From positions 15,707 through 79,706 of the forward strand of contig NZ_HE978517.1 in the NCBI RefSeq assembly GCF_000311725.1: a stretch of 64,000 nt of DNA. Direction: 5' to 3'. Positions within the stretch are counted from its first letter, which is position 1. Each line of letters opens with the position of its first letter. Source of the stretch: Robertmurraya massiliosenegalensis JC6. Its GTDB lineage: Bacteria > Bacillota > Bacilli > Bacillales > Cytobacillaceae. Both the position numbers and the translations under genes were made by a program. This document shows, piece by piece, positions 18,512 through 27,752 of this stretch. The notes under the pieces are model-generated. The model was not told where the DNA came from and ran no database searches. It was given only the letters and a program-made list of their open reading frames with translations.

Positions 18512-19089
18512 CGGTCTCCCCTCCTTAACTGTTCCAAATCAAATAACAACTCATAACCATTACCATGGACGATAGACCAATCCCAAAACTCTCTTTCTTC
18601 AGGGGCAAATCGACTTAATAAATATTTAATTACGCCGCCATGGGTAACGATCAAGGGTCGAGTAACATTTTTCTCCATTACGAAATGACAAACACGCTCC
18701 CACCCTTTATCGATTCGATTAGCAAATTCAGTGAACGATTCCCCATTTGGCGGTGAATAGACAACCGGATCGTTAAGCCAATTCTGGTAACTCCTATCTC
18801 CTTGTAATTGCTCATATGTTTTTCCTTGAAAAACCCCAAATTGCATTTCTCTCAATTCCGTTACCGTTTCTGGAACAATTGCAGGAAAGAGAAGCTTCAT
18901 CGTATGTAAACAACGGTGAAGATCGCTACTTACAAAAAAGTCATAGTTATCCGGCTTTAATTGATAAGAGGATAACTTTGAAATCGCTTCAGCTGTTAAT
19001 GGTGAATCATTCCATCCCATATATTGCTTTCTTTTATTCCCTTCTGTTAAACCATGGCGAAATAATGTAATAACCACAGCGTCATCCAT
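18463..19089 (-). CDS. cobC: Histidine phosphatase, probable alpha-ribazole phosphatase
   Basis: A 208-residue histidine phosphatase: His acceptor in LFRHGLTEGN, Glu in LREMQFGVFQGK, second His in IVTHGGVIK. Its place between cobS and the cobU-like gene makes it the likely CobC, which removes the phosphate from alpha-ribazole phosphate or from cobalamin phosphate, the product of CobS. The start is uncertain: the ATG at 19089 lies inside the end of cobS and the nearest Shine-Dalgarno-like sequence (AGAAGGGA) is 15 bases away. A GTG four codons later is an alternative. Confidence 0.82.
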   Translation of the reverse strand: MDDAVVITLFRHGLTEGNKRKQYMGWNDSPLTAEAISKLSSYQLKPDNYDFFVSSDLHRCLHTMKLLFPAIVPETVTELREMQFGVFQGKTYEQLQGDRSYQNWLNDPVVYSPPNGESFTEFANRIDKGWERVCHFVMEKNVTRPLIVTHGGVIKYLLSRFAPEEREFWDWSIVHGNGYELLFDLEQLRRGDRCISLREVPLTEKANG

Positions 19090-19838
19090 AATATAATTTC
19101 AGTCCCTTCTACCGATGCTCCTAGTATATCTCCCGTTATGCCACCAAACCATTTCTTCGTTTTTGCACGGACGAACCAATAACAAAGAAGTGCTACTCCT
19201 ATAAAAATGAGCAATGGCCAGAAGAAATCTTCCCACCAATTAAGAAGAATAGCTGAAAAAAGAAGCAAATAAAATGGATATACGACTAAAGATTTCCTAC
19301 TTCCTGCTTCCTGAAAAAGAGCAGCGAGACCATCCTTTTTGGCAGAAGGAATGGTTACTAACACCAATCCCATGACACTTTTTCCAAGAAAAGGGATGAA
19401 CATAATCATAAAATAGCTTACAAAAGTCATTGAGCTAATGATTTCATAGATAAATAAAAACCTACTACTCAATAGAACAATTACTGATATAACACCAAAT
19501 GCTCCACTCCTAGGATCTTTCATAATCTCTAATCTCTTCGCCTGATCCTGGTAAGAAAAGTAAGCGTCACTTGCATCCATCCATCCATCTAGATGAATGC
19601 CCCCTGTTATAATAATCATGACAAGCCAAATCAAGAAAGCCATTGCTAAAACAGAAAATGGCGACCACTCATTTAATAGGTACAATAACGTACTGTACAC
19701 TACCCCTTGCAGTAATCCGACTAATGGAAACGTTTTGATACTACTCCTGAGATGTTGTTGATCCATAGGGAGAGCAGAGCGAATCGGTACCGCAGTAAAA
19801 AATTGCAGGTTCAATAAGAATCCTTTTATAATATTCAC
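19047..19838 (-). CDS. cobS: Adenosylcobinamide-GDP ribazoletransferase CobS
   Basis: An integral membrane enzyme of 263 residues that joins adenosylcobinamide-GDP and alpha-ribazole (phosphate) to make cobalamin (phosphate). The Mg-binding motif GGIHLDGWMDASDA is near residue 80, followed by MKDPRSGAFGVI; several hydrophobic helices follow. It starts 4 bases after cobQ and overlaps cobC by 43 bases. It brings together the CobU product and the CblS product made by neighbouring genes. Confidence 0.93.
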   Translation of the reverse strand: MNIIKGFLLNLQFFTAVPIRSALPMDQQHLRSSIKTFPLVGLLQGVVYSTLLYLLNEWSPFSVLAMAFLIWLVMIIITGGIHLDGWMDASDAYFSYQDQAKRLEIMKDPRSGAFGVISVIVLLSSRFLFIYEIISSMTFVSYFMIMFIPFLGKSVMGLVLVTIPSAKKDGLAALFQEAGSRKSLVVYPFYLLLFSAILLNWWEDFFWPLLIFIGVALLCYWFVRAKTKKWFGGITGDILGASVEGTEIILWMTLWLLHYFAMV

Positions 19839-19842
19839 GGTT

Positions 19843-21339
19843 TTAAGTCCCCCAGCTATGGACGATTTCCTTTACTCTTTCCCAATCCATATGTTGTTTC
19901 AATGTAAGACTGAGCTCATCGTATTTCTCTTCCTTCAAATCTTGGCGATAGACTACTTCTTTAGTAGGAAGTTGCTTCTCTTCACGAATTCTATTTAACC
20001 AGTAATTCCGAAATTCATCATTATGGAAAAGATGGTGCACATATGTTCCAATTATTTTTCCTTCATGCCCATAATACCCTTCTTCTTTGCCATCATCCAA
20101 AATTAAAAACGGACTTCCGTTTTCTATTGGTTCTGTTACACCAAGGTGAATTTCATACCCTGCAATCGGACGGTTCCCACTTACCTGGACAGATGGGGCA
20201 TATCGTCCATTGAAACGCACTGTCTTCTTTTCAGCAGTAAACACGGTTGTACTTGGGATCAATTGCAATCCTTTTAAGCGATTGCCAACAATACCTGTGT
20301 CAGAGCCAGCGACATCGACAATTTCTTGACCTAACATTTGATATCCACCACAGAGCCCGACGATACGTCCACCCTTTTTCACATAATCGTTCAATCGCAT
20401 CGCAAGTCCCGATTCAATGATGTAGCTTAGATCATGAATCGTACTTTTTGTTCCTGGGATGATGACCGCATCAGGCTGACCGAATTGGGAAGGGTTTTTT
20501 ATAAAGCGAATGCTGACATCCTCTTCATCATAAAATGGTTCAATGTCACTGTAATTAGAAATGAATGGTAAATGAATGACCGCAATATCGATATCCCCAT
20601 TCCCTTTTCGATTCGTTTGGATCGATAAAGAATCCTCACCATCAATCATATGATCATGAACATACGGTAATACGCCTAATACTGGAACTCCGGTTCTTTC
20701 CTCTAACCACTTCGCTCCATCTTCAAAGAGGCTCATGTCCCCGCGGAATTTATTAATAAATATCCCTTTTACTCTTTTTCTCTCATCTGGATCGAGAAGT
20801 TCTAACGTGCCGACCACATTCGCAAAAACCCCGCCTCGGTCAATGTCAGCAACGAGAATAACAGGAACGTCTGCAAGTTCAGCAACTTTCATATTGACAA
20901 GCTCCCGCTCTTTTAAATTGATTTCTGCTGGACTTCCTGCTCCTTCAATCACTAAGACGTCAAAGTTTGCTTCCAATTTATGCAACGCCTCTTTGATCAC
21001 CTTTAACCCTTCATCATAAAAATGAGCACGATACCCTTTTCCTGATAATGTTTGGACGGCCTTTCCTAGCAATACGACCTCTGATTGCATATCCGATCTT
21101 GGCTTCAGTAAAATCGGATTCATCCAAACTGATGCTTCGATTTTAGCAGCCTCTGCTTGGATTCCTTGCGCTCGTCCAATTTCCTTACCATCTGCGGTTA
21201 CGTATGAATTATTGGACATATTTTGTGATTTAAAAGGAGCGACCTTCACATCTTCTAAAGCGAAGAGACGACAAAGCGCTGTAACAACCAGGCTCTTTCC
21301 CACATCTGAAGCCGTCCCTTGAATCATCACGCCTTTCAT
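19843..21339 (-). CDS. cobQ: Cobyric acid synthase
   Basis: A 498-residue glutamine-dependent amidase that converts adenosylcobyrinic acid a,c-diamide to cobyric acid by four amidations. The N-terminal dethiobiotin-synthetase-like ATPase domain contains MIQGTASDVGKS, and the C-terminal class I glutaminase-like domain has the nucleophile Cys in VGLCGGYQMLG and His in YVHHLFHN. A CobQ in a salvage operon that lacks the early corrin ring genes probably works on corrinoids hydrolysed by CbiZ to cobyric acid-level intermediates or on partly amidated precursors; that is inference. It overlaps cobU by 4 bases. Confidence 0.93.
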   Translation of the reverse strand: MKGVMIQGTASDVGKSLVVTALCRLFALEDVKVAPFKSQNMSNNSYVTADGKEIGRAQGIQAEAAKIEASVWMNPILLKPRSDMQSEVVLLGKAVQTLSGKGYRAHFYDEGLKVIKEALHKLEANFDVLVIEGAGSPAEINLKERELVNMKVAELADVPVILVADIDRGGVFANVVGTLELLDPDERKRVKGIFINKFRGDMSLFEDGAKWLEERTGVPVLGVLPYVHDHMIDGEDSLSIQTNRKGNGDIDIAVIHLPFISNYSDIEPFYDEEDVSIRFIKNPSQFGQPDAVIIPGTKSTIHDLSYIIESGLAMRLNDYVKKGGRIVGLCGGYQMLGQEIVDVAGSDTGIVGNRLKGLQLIPSTTVFTAEKKTVRFNGRYAPSVQVSGNRPIAGYEIHLGVTEPIENGSPFLILDDGKEEGYYGHEGKIIGTYVHHLFHNDEFRNYWLNRIREEKQLPTKEVVYRQDLKEEKYDELSLTLKQHMDWERVKEIVHSWGT

Positions 21340-21881
21340 ACATTTTCCTCCTTCATAGCTATCGGGATGCCCGCTTCCACTAAATAAGCAATTCTTGAGC
21401 GAGCAACAAGTTCTTGATGTAAGTTCCCAATGATTTTGCTATAGTTCAAAACGAGCGCATTCTCATGACTAATCCCTTCCCACAATACTTCATTGCTCAC
21501 CAATATCAACTCTGCACAATTTGCTTGAACGGCGTCAATTCCACGTAGTAACTTTTCTAAAATATGCGGATCCCATTTATCTTGAGAAAACAACTCATTA
21601 TTTAATAACGTTGTGACACAATCAAGAAGGACAATATCGCTCTTCGAGAAAGATGTAGCGATCGCCTCAACTCCTGTCGATTGCTCCCATGTCGTCCAAG
21701 GGAATTCACTTTCTTGCCTTTCTTCTTGATGCCGTTTAATCCTTTGTTCCATTTCCTTATCACTCGCCACACCAGTTGCGAGATAATGAAGATTGCCGCC
21801 TAACTCCCTTGTTCTTTCCTTTGCTAGCTTTTCGGCAAATGTACTTTTCCCACTTCTAACTCCACCTGTAATAAAAATCAT
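21336..21881 (-). CDS. cobU: Adenosylcobinamide kinase/guanylyltransferase CobU
   Basis: A 181-residue CobU: P-loop GGVRSGKS at the N-terminus and the guanylyl-accepting His in RIKRHQEERQ near residue 50, then DCVTTLLNNELF. The enzyme phosphorylates adenosylcobinamide and transfers GMP to it. The C-terminal motif normally written EVGxGIVP is changed to EVLWEGIS, so this region is divergent. The short paralogue at 18095-18511 keeps a better copy of that motif. I chose the ATG at 21881, because AAAGGA lies 9 bases upstream; the earlier ATG abuts the site. It overlaps cobD by ATGA. Confidence 0.88.
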   Translation of the reverse strand: MIFITGGVRSGKSTFAEKLAKERTRELGGNLHYLATGVASDKEMEQRIKRHQEERQESEFPWTTWEQSTGVEAIATSFSKSDIVLLDCVTTLLNNELFSQDKWDPHILEKLLRGIDAVQANCAELILVSNEVLWEGISHENALVLNYSKIIGNLHQELVARSRIAYLVEAGIPIAMKEENV

Positions 21882-22939
21882 CTTGTCCATTCCTTTAAAG
21901 CTTTACATAATTGGTCGTTTTCCTCTTCTCTCTTAATGGCAAATCGGAGCCATCGCCCCTCTAAGCCTGGGAAATTCATCGTATGGCGAGGGACAATTCC
22001 TTGTTCTAACAAATAGTGGAATAACGGGAGTTGTGATTCGATATGGGGCCATCGCAAGAGATAAAAATTGGTTTCTGATGGCGATATCTCAAACCCTTCC
22101 TCTTTCAAAAAAGAGAAAAGCCTCTCTCGTTCTTTCTTTATGTAATGGTGTGTTTGCTCGATAAAGGACTCTTCCTGTAAACAAATTTCACCGGCACGAA
22201 TCGCAATACCGTTGACACTCCAATGAGATTGATAACTTTTCAGCTTCCTGGTTACTTTCTCATTTGCTAACAAATAGCCAAGTCTTAAGCTAGGGATTGC
22301 AAACATTTTCGTCATTGAACGTAGAAGAAGCACATTCGAGAAGTTTTCCATAATTGGTACAAGAGATTGATAGCTTTCCCAAAAATCAAAAAAGGCTTCA
22401 TCAATGACAAGATACGCATTCCTCTCTTTGCATAACTTAGCTAATGCCAGCATCTGTTCATAAGAAAAGCAAATGCCAGTAGGGTTATTCGGATTACATA
22501 AAAACATCGCTTCAACTTCATGCAATGGAAGTCTTTCTAAGTTCAACTGCCAGCTTTCATCTAAGAACTCATAGACAATATCACATCCATTCGCCCGACA
22601 AGCCTTCTCATATTCTGAAAAAGTCGGTTGGATAATGAGTACTCTTTTTCCAGCGAAAAATCTTCCTAACAATGAAATAAGCTCTGCTCCCCCATTTCCA
22701 ACCATGACCATTTCCTCTTCAATTTTCTCCTTTGATGCGATCCGCTTCTTCAAAGAGGTGGCCTCAGGATCGGGGTATTCCCCAATGTCTGTGAAGAAAT
22801 TCATCCAGTTATCTCGCAATGCCTTCGGTGGTCCAAGCGGATTGATATTTGCACTTAAATCCATCCTTTTTTCAGGCATTGGCAAATTCATAGCTTCATA
22901 GATATAATGCGGATTCGCTCCATGTGACGGCCAGTTCAA
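21878..22939 (-). CDS. cobD: Threonine-phosphate decarboxylase CobD
   Basis: A 353-residue fold-type I PLP enzyme related to histidinol-phosphate aminotransferase. The PLP lysine is in the segment LLRSMTKMFAIPSLRLGY (near residue 215), with LCNPNNPTG and VIDEAFFDF before it. In a cobalamin operon it is expected to decarboxylate L-threonine-phosphate to (R)-1-aminopropan-2-ol phosphate, which CbiB attaches to cobyric acid. The start is TTG at 22939 with GGAGG 8-9 bases upstream. It overlaps cbiB by 44 bases. A HisC role is less likely from the context. Confidence 0.88.
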   Translation of the reverse strand: MNWPSHGANPHYIYEAMNLPMPEKRMDLSANINPLGPPKALRDNWMNFFTDIGEYPDPEATSLKKRIASKEKIEEEMVMVGNGGAELISLLGRFFAGKRVLIIQPTFSEYEKACRANGCDIVYEFLDESWQLNLERLPLHEVEAMFLCNPNNPTGICFSYEQMLALAKLCKERNAYLVIDEAFFDFWESYQSLVPIMENFSNVLLLRSMTKMFAIPSLRLGYLLANEKVTRKLKSYQSHWSVNGIAIRAGEICLQEESFIEQTHHYIKKERERLFSFLKEEGFEISPSETNFYLLRWPHIESQLPLFHYLLEQGIVPRHTMNFPGLEGRWLRFAIKREEENDQLCKALKEWTR

Positions 22940-23876
22940 TTAGGATTCCTCCAATCCAAAGCAGCAATGTAAATAGCATTGTCGTTCTCGTTAAAATTTG
23001 ATTTGTGAGGAGAATATGTTTTTTTTCCAATGGGATAAGGGGCATACCCATTCGTGCTCGATCGGACACCAGTCCATTATAGTAATTCACGCCTCCAAGT
23101 TGTACTCCTAACAGAGCGGCTACTGCTGCTTCAAGCCAGCCACTATTTGGGCTTGGGTGCTTTTTAGCATCTCGTAAAAAGAGTTTCCAAGCTTCTGCTC
23201 TCCTAATCATCAACGGCTGATGACCTATTAAGATAAGATACCCTGAAAGGCGACTAGGGAGCCAGTTAACGAGATCATCAAGCTTGGCTGATGCCCAGCC
23301 AAATTGTAAATATCGTTCATTTTTGTAGCCAACCATGGAGTCACATGTGTTAATCGCTCGGTAAATCATGGCGAAAGGAGCACCTCCAATTAGGGCCCAA
23401 AATAACGGTGCAGTTACTCCGTCGCTCGTATTTTCAGCAACCGTTTCAACGGTCCCTCTAACAATATCACTTTCACCAAGCTGTTCTGTATCTCTTCCAA
23501 CAATATAGGAGAGCTTTAATCGTGCCTGCTCCAGGTCTCCTTTCTGTAATGGCTGATACACTTCGAGTGCAGCCTCTTGTAAGTTTCTTCGTGCAATCGT
23601 AGTTGCGATTAAGATGCTTTCCACAAAAACCCCAAAGAAAACATGCGCTTCATAGCTAAGCCAGACAACGAGGGACGTAGTGATAAATGCGATTAGTACA
23701 ACTAGTGAAACCATCGCTATGCCCTTTAACCGTCGAGCACCCTTTTTATTTAAGTATTTTTCCAACATGGTGATAAGTGATCCAATCCATTTCACAGGAT
23801 GAGGCCATTTCGGTGGGTCCCCTATCACAGCATCAATAAGAATAGCAATCGTAAGAGCAATCAAGTGAGGAATCAT
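22896..23876 (-). CDS. cbiB: Adenosylcobinamide-phosphate synthase CbiB
   Basis: A 326-residue membrane protein of the CbiB/CobD family. It has LIDAVIGDPPKWPHPVKWIG near the N-terminus, the RDTEQLGESDIVRGTVET segment and ENTSDGVTAPLFW, all typical. It joins aminopropanol phosphate (from CobD) to adenosylcobyric acid. The start is ATG at 23876, overlapping the btuD-cbiZ stop by ATGA, with AGGAAGAG upstream. Close coupling with cbiZ makes sense: CbiZ cleaves the aminopropanol amide bond and CbiB re-forms it. Confidence 0.92.
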   Translation of the reverse strand: MIPHLIALTIAILIDAVIGDPPKWPHPVKWIGSLITMLEKYLNKKGARRLKGIAMVSLVVLIAFITTSLVVWLSYEAHVFFGVFVESILIATTIARRNLQEAALEVYQPLQKGDLEQARLKLSYIVGRDTEQLGESDIVRGTVETVAENTSDGVTAPLFWALIGGAPFAMIYRAINTCDSMVGYKNERYLQFGWASAKLDDLVNWLPSRLSGYLILIGHQPLMIRRAEAWKLFLRDAKKHPSPNSGWLEAAVAALLGVQLGGVNYYNGLVSDRARMGMPLIPLEKKHILLTNQILTRTTMLFTLLLWIGGILIELAVTWSESALYL

Positions 23877-25342
23877 TGTTGTCTCTTCCTTTGACGACTT
23901 TTTTTGATCGCCTCTGTTGTACATTCGAAGACCCCTTGACTAACAAGTTTCCCAAGAGGAGTAATCGTTCCAGCATACTCTAATTTTTTCCCCATTTGCG
24001 TTGCTGCAATAAGAATGCTATCTGTGGAAGTCCCTGTTGCTACTGTACCGGTTACCGAATCCAATACTTTTAGATTATCCATCACCTTTACCTTCGCTTC
24101 TGTTGCCGTCATAATGCTTTGAATAAAAGCCTCTTCCGTCAGCTCCCCATTGACGAAGATCCATGTGTTAATTGTACCTGGGACAAGTTCGAAGGAGTGC
24201 TCAACACTTCTAGAAGCATCGACAGCATTTCCTACTCCTGCTGTCACGATGACCAATGCAGAAAAGCCTTCTGCTTTTAAAACTTTGTAGGCAACATCTT
24301 CTACATATACTGCCGTCATCATTCCAATTGTTTCCGAAGGTTCGAAGCCTTGGTCTTTTAAAAATGTGAGCATTTCCTGACGGTGATCATCGCAATCATA
24401 ACTTTTATCGACATGACGATTGACGAATGTGCGATGCCAACCTAATCCAGAACCTACAACTCCTGAAGACATCGTCCGCAACGGAACTGGTGAATGAAGG
24501 GAAATGTACTCCTCTGTAATATTCATGTATCGCGGTTCAATTTCCACACTCACTTCATCGGTTTCATATTTCGGCAGGAGGACCATTTGCGGAACTGGAA
24601 TACTAGGATGTGGGTGCTTCTCCACATCCGTACGGTAAACCTCTTTTATTTTCTCTACTTTCACTACTTCATTCGGAACATCATTCGTATGGACAGCTCC
24701 ATCTTCAAGCAGTAATAGACGATCACAGTATAGACTTGCTAAATTTAGATCGTGAAAAATCGAGATAACCGTTAAGCCCTTCTCCTTTGTCCAGCCCTTT
24801 AAAAGATCTAATAACTCCTTTTGATAAGACAGATCAAGATGATTAGTCGGTTCATCTAATAAAAGAATTTCTGGCTCTTGTACAAGTGCTTGCGCAAGAA
24901 AGACCCGTTGACGCTCGCCCCCAGAAAGATCTTGAATGCTCTTATTCTGAAATAGCGCAATTCCAGTTTGTCCCATCGCTTCCTGAACAATTCGTTCATC
25001 TTCATCACTCCACGAACGAAACCAGCCATCTTGGTGGGCATAACGACCAAGGGAGACCGTCTCCTTTACAGTATAGGAAAAGGCCTGTGAAGAATGCTGA
25101 GAAAGCACAGCGATCATCTTTGCCAGCTCTTTCATTGAATATTTCTTGATCGACTTGCCTTTAATCCTAATACTGCCTTGCTGAAAGGAAAGGATTCCAG
25201 AAATCATTTTTAACAAAGTTGTTTTGCCACTGCCGTTTGGCCCTAATACTCCGAAAAGCTCTCCTTCGGCAACTTGAAAAGAAACATTCTTTACGATCAG
25301 CTCTTTTGCGTACCCACCTGAAAGTTGTTCAACCTTAAGCAT
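23873..25342 (-). CDS. Fusion: corrinoid ABC ATPase (BtuD) + CbiZ amidohydrolase
   Basis: A 489-residue two-domain protein. Residues 1-250 are an ABC ATPase (Walker A GPNGSGKTT, signature LSGGERQRV, Walker B LLLDEPTNHLD), the motor for BtuC. Residues 280-489 are a CbiZ adenosylcobinamide amidohydrolase domain (LRTMSSGVVGSGLGWHRTF, VTAGVGNAVDASR, GTSTDSILIAAT). CbiZ removes the nucleotide loop side so that foreign corrinoids can be rebuilt. B. subtilis YvrA has the same fusion. I chose the ATG at 25342; the Shine-Dalgarno sequence GTGGAG is close to it. It overlaps btuC by 8 bases. Confidence 0.9.
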   Translation of the reverse strand: MLKVEQLSGGYAKELIVKNVSFQVAEGELFGVLGPNGSGKTTLLKMISGILSFQQGSIRIKGKSIKKYSMKELAKMIAVLSQHSSQAFSYTVKETVSLGRYAHQDGWFRSWSDEDERIVQEAMGQTGIALFQNKSIQDLSGGERQRVFLAQALVQEPEILLLDEPTNHLDLSYQKELLDLLKGWTKEKGLTVISIFHDLNLASLYCDRLLLLEDGAVHTNDVPNEVVKVEKIKEVYRTDVEKHPHPSIPVPQMVLLPKYETDEVSVEIEPRYMNITEEYISLHSPVPLRTMSSGVVGSGLGWHRTFVNRHVDKSYDCDDHRQEMLTFLKDQGFEPSETIGMMTAVYVEDVAYKVLKAEGFSALVIVTAGVGNAVDASRSVEHSFELVPGTINTWIFVNGELTEEAFIQSIMTATEAKVKVMDNLKVLDSVTGTVATGTSTDSILIAATQMGKKLEYAGTITPLGKLVSQGVFECTTEAIKKSRQRKRQQ

Positions 25343-26387
25343 CTGCTCCACTTCTTTCCGCACTTCGTCTTTTCATCAAAATCATCCCAAATGCTGGAGC
25401 TCCAATTATTGCTGTTATGACTCCTATTGGGAGCTCAACCGGAGAAATGATCGTTCGGGAAACTAAATCTGCTAATATAAGGAATCCACTCCCTGTCAAA
25501 ATAGATAATGGAAGTAAATGAGTATGATCTGGTCCCCATAGCATTCTTGTTAAATGAGGAATCACGAGACCGACGAAACCGATCGTCCCTGAAACAGCAA
25601 CGGCTGCTCCTGTTAAAATCGAACCTGCAATTAAGATCACCATTTTCCTTCTCTGTACATTAACGCCTAAATGCTGAGCACGTTCTTCTCCAAAGGACAT
25701 CGCATTTAGTTCCTTACTGTTGGCGATCAAAATAATGGAACCGAGTATAAAGAATGGGAGAATGATCTGAACATAGCTCCATCCTCTCATGGATACACTT
25801 CCAAGAAGCCAGCCGATAATCTGTCTTAACTCTTCTCCTGTTAAAGCGATGATTAAAGAGATAAAAGCACCTAAAAATGAGCTAAAGATAATACCTGTTA
25901 AAATAATCGTTTCAACTTTCATCCCCTTATCAATTTTCCGCGCAAAGCCTAAGACAAAAAAGATCGTTAAAAAAGCAAAAAGAATACTAAGCAGCGGCAA
26001 CGTAAAGGAGCCTACAAAAGGAATCGAGAATTGAAAAAATAAAGTGAGAACAGCACCTACTGATGCTCCTGACGACACGCCTAATGTGTATGGATCCGCT
26101 AACGGATTCCGTAAAAGACCTTGAAAGGCCGCTCCCGCAATTGCGAGTGCCGCCCCTACTAGTCCTGCCAAAATCACTCTTGGTAACCGAATACTTAAAA
26201 CAATATTTGCTTGCATTGGGTCGATGTGATCAATTGAAATAAAACGGAAAATTTCAGCACCGATAATTTGTATGATATTTCCGATCGGGACTGAGACTGT
26301 CCCGATCGAAATACCTAATAAACATGCAATAAGCAAAAATGCGATTGCAATCATATAGGCAAAAGCTTGATGACCCATTTTTTTCAT
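25335..26387 (-). CDS. btuC: Corrinoid ABC transporter permease BtuC
   Basis: A 350-residue FecCD-family permease with about ten hydrophobic helices. The conserved NPLADPYTLGVSSGA and GFVGLVIPHLTRMLWG (the coupling helix for the ATPase) are both present. B12 rather than siderophore uptake is inferred from the riboswitch upstream and the corrinoid genes downstream. GGAGAGG lies before the ATG. The 25-base gap to btuF has no terminator. Confidence 0.9.
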   Translation of the reverse strand: MKKMGHQAFAYMIAIAFLLIACLLGISIGTVSVPIGNIIQIIGAEIFRFISIDHIDPMQANIVLSIRLPRVILAGLVGAALAIAGAAFQGLLRNPLADPYTLGVSSGASVGAVLTLFFQFSIPFVGSFTLPLLSILFAFLTIFFVLGFARKIDKGMKVETIILTGIIFSSFLGAFISLIIALTGEELRQIIGWLLGSVSMRGWSYVQIILPFFILGSIILIANSKELNAMSFGEERAQHLGVNVQRRKMVILIAGSILTGAAVAVSGTIGFVGLVIPHLTRMLWGPDHTHLLPLSILTGSGFLILADLVSRTIISPVELPIGVITAIIGAPAFGMILMKRRSAERSGADA

Positions 26388-26412
26388 CGTTACCTCTCCA
26401 AACTAAGTAGTA

Positions 26413-27381
26413 TTACTCAAAAATTTCTGGATAGACCGCTTTTGCCAATTCTTCTAATCCATCTGCAAGCCTTGGACCTGAACGAGTCACAAGATCGGAG
26501 TGAACATCAATGACCTGCTTATTTTTTACAGCCGTTACATCTTGCCAGCCTTCTCGTGCAAGAACTAAATCTACCGCATTTTCAGTGTAATATCCATAAG
26601 TCGTAATAATAACATCGGGATTCCGCTCAATAAAAGATTCCTCGTCTAAGTTGAGCCATCCATCTAAATCCCCTACTCCATTTTCCGCATGAATAAGTGA
26701 CAACATCTCATCCATAAAGGTGTTTTTCCCTGCTACAAAAATATCTGGAGCTGGGCTAATTTCAAAAATTACCGATTTCGGTTCTGTAATCCCTGCCGTT
26801 TTCTCTTCTATCTCGGCTATTTTTGTTTTCATTCCATTTATGATTTCTTCTGCCTTTTCTTTTTCACCTGTAGCTGTACCGATCATTTCAATTGATTCAT
26901 ATACTTCGTTAAAGCTTGCTGCTTGATTGACAACAAGAACTGTAATTCCTGCGTCTTTTATTTGTTGTAATCCTTCAGTAGAATTGTGCGCACTAGATGC
27001 GTGGGCTAGGACCAAATCTGGTGCCAGAGAAATAATCTTCTCTACATTCATTTCCATACCACCGATTATTTCCTTTTCCATTACTTCTTCCGGATAATTA
27101 TCATGTTCGGATACACCGACAATTTCATCTCCCAGACCGAGAGCATAAGCGACTTCCGTATTACTTGGAATCAAGGAGACAATTTTTGCTGGTTTCTCCT
27201 CAATGACGACTTCATCCCCAAGGGCATCGGTGATCGTTACTGGGAATGCAGGCTCTTCTGCTGGCTCTTGTACTTCTTCACCTGCGTTATTTTCCTCGAC
27301 TGGTGATTCGGTCTCACCGCAGCCCGCTAAAATTCCTATTGATAATAATAGTGCGAATAAAATTGAAACCCATTTCTTCAT
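26413..27381 (-). CDS. btuF: Corrinoid-binding lipoprotein BtuF
   Basis: A 322-residue substrate-binding protein anchored by a lipobox (ILAGC, Cys21), followed by an acidic Glu/Pro-rich linker and a periplasmic-binding fold of the FepB/BtuF type (KIVSLIPSNTEVAYALG near residue 65). Two acidic patches usually contact the BtuC arginines. It is the first gene of the B12 operon, directly after the riboswitch and its terminator. GGAGG lies before the ATG. Confidence 0.9.
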   Translation of the reverse strand: MKKWVSILFALLLSIGILAGCGETESPVEENNAGEEVQEPAEEPAFPVTITDALGDEVVIEEKPAKIVSLIPSNTEVAYALGLGDEIVGVSEHDNYPEEVMEKEIIGGMEMNVEKIISLAPDLVLAHASSAHNSTEGLQQIKDAGITVLVVNQAASFNEVYESIEMIGTATGEKEKAEEIINGMKTKIAEIEEKTAGITEPKSVIFEISPAPDIFVAGKNTFMDEMLSLIHAENGVGDLDGWLNLDEESFIERNPDVIITTYGYYTENAVDLVLAREGWQDVTAVKNKQVIDVHSDLVTRSGPRLADGLEELAKAVYPEIFE

Positions 27382-27423
27382 CTGTTATTGCCTCCATAAA
27401 TTAAGTGATGTTGTGGAGAATAT

Positions 27424-27460
27424 AAAAAAACATCTCCACTATGAAGAAATGGAGATGTTG
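27424..27460 (-). terminator. Riboswitch-controlled terminator before btuF
   Basis: On the minus strand AACATCTCCA / TGGAGATGTT with an 11-base loop is followed by seven T residues. It lies between the aptamer and btuF, so ligand binding most likely favours termination. A second TGGAGA copy nearby could take part in an alternative pairing. Confidence 0.88.
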
Positions 27461-27525
27461 GATTAGCAATTACTATAGAAATAGCTTCCAAACACCTCCC
27501 TATCCTCGTAGGTTTGTGGTGCACT

Positions 27526-27752
27526 AGAATTAGGCAGGTCTCCTGGCTCATGGTCTTTGCAAGACTGCTCCTTCCCATACCATATGTACAGTGGTATTTG
27601 CAGCTTACTCCCATTAACAGTGGCGGGACCGCGTTGGATTTTCACCAACTTCCCTTTTAAGTCTACTGAAAAAGTTTCAGGAATGTTCAAACCCGTAAAC
27701 GAGCCTTTTGCTAGAACACCCTTCTCTTTCTCTTACAGACACCTAATACTTC
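27526..27752 (-). ncRNA. Cobalamin (B12) riboswitch aptamer
   Basis: On the minus strand the 5' part reads TTAGGTGTCTG, then AAAAGGGAAGTTGGTGAAAA, the highly conserved CGCGGTCCCGCCACTG and, at the 3' end, the B12 box GAGCCAGGAGACCTGCC (27533-27549). These are the core elements of the AdoCbl riboswitch family. It heads the 14-gene B12 salvage operon and should repress it when cobalamin is plentiful. Confidence 0.95.
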
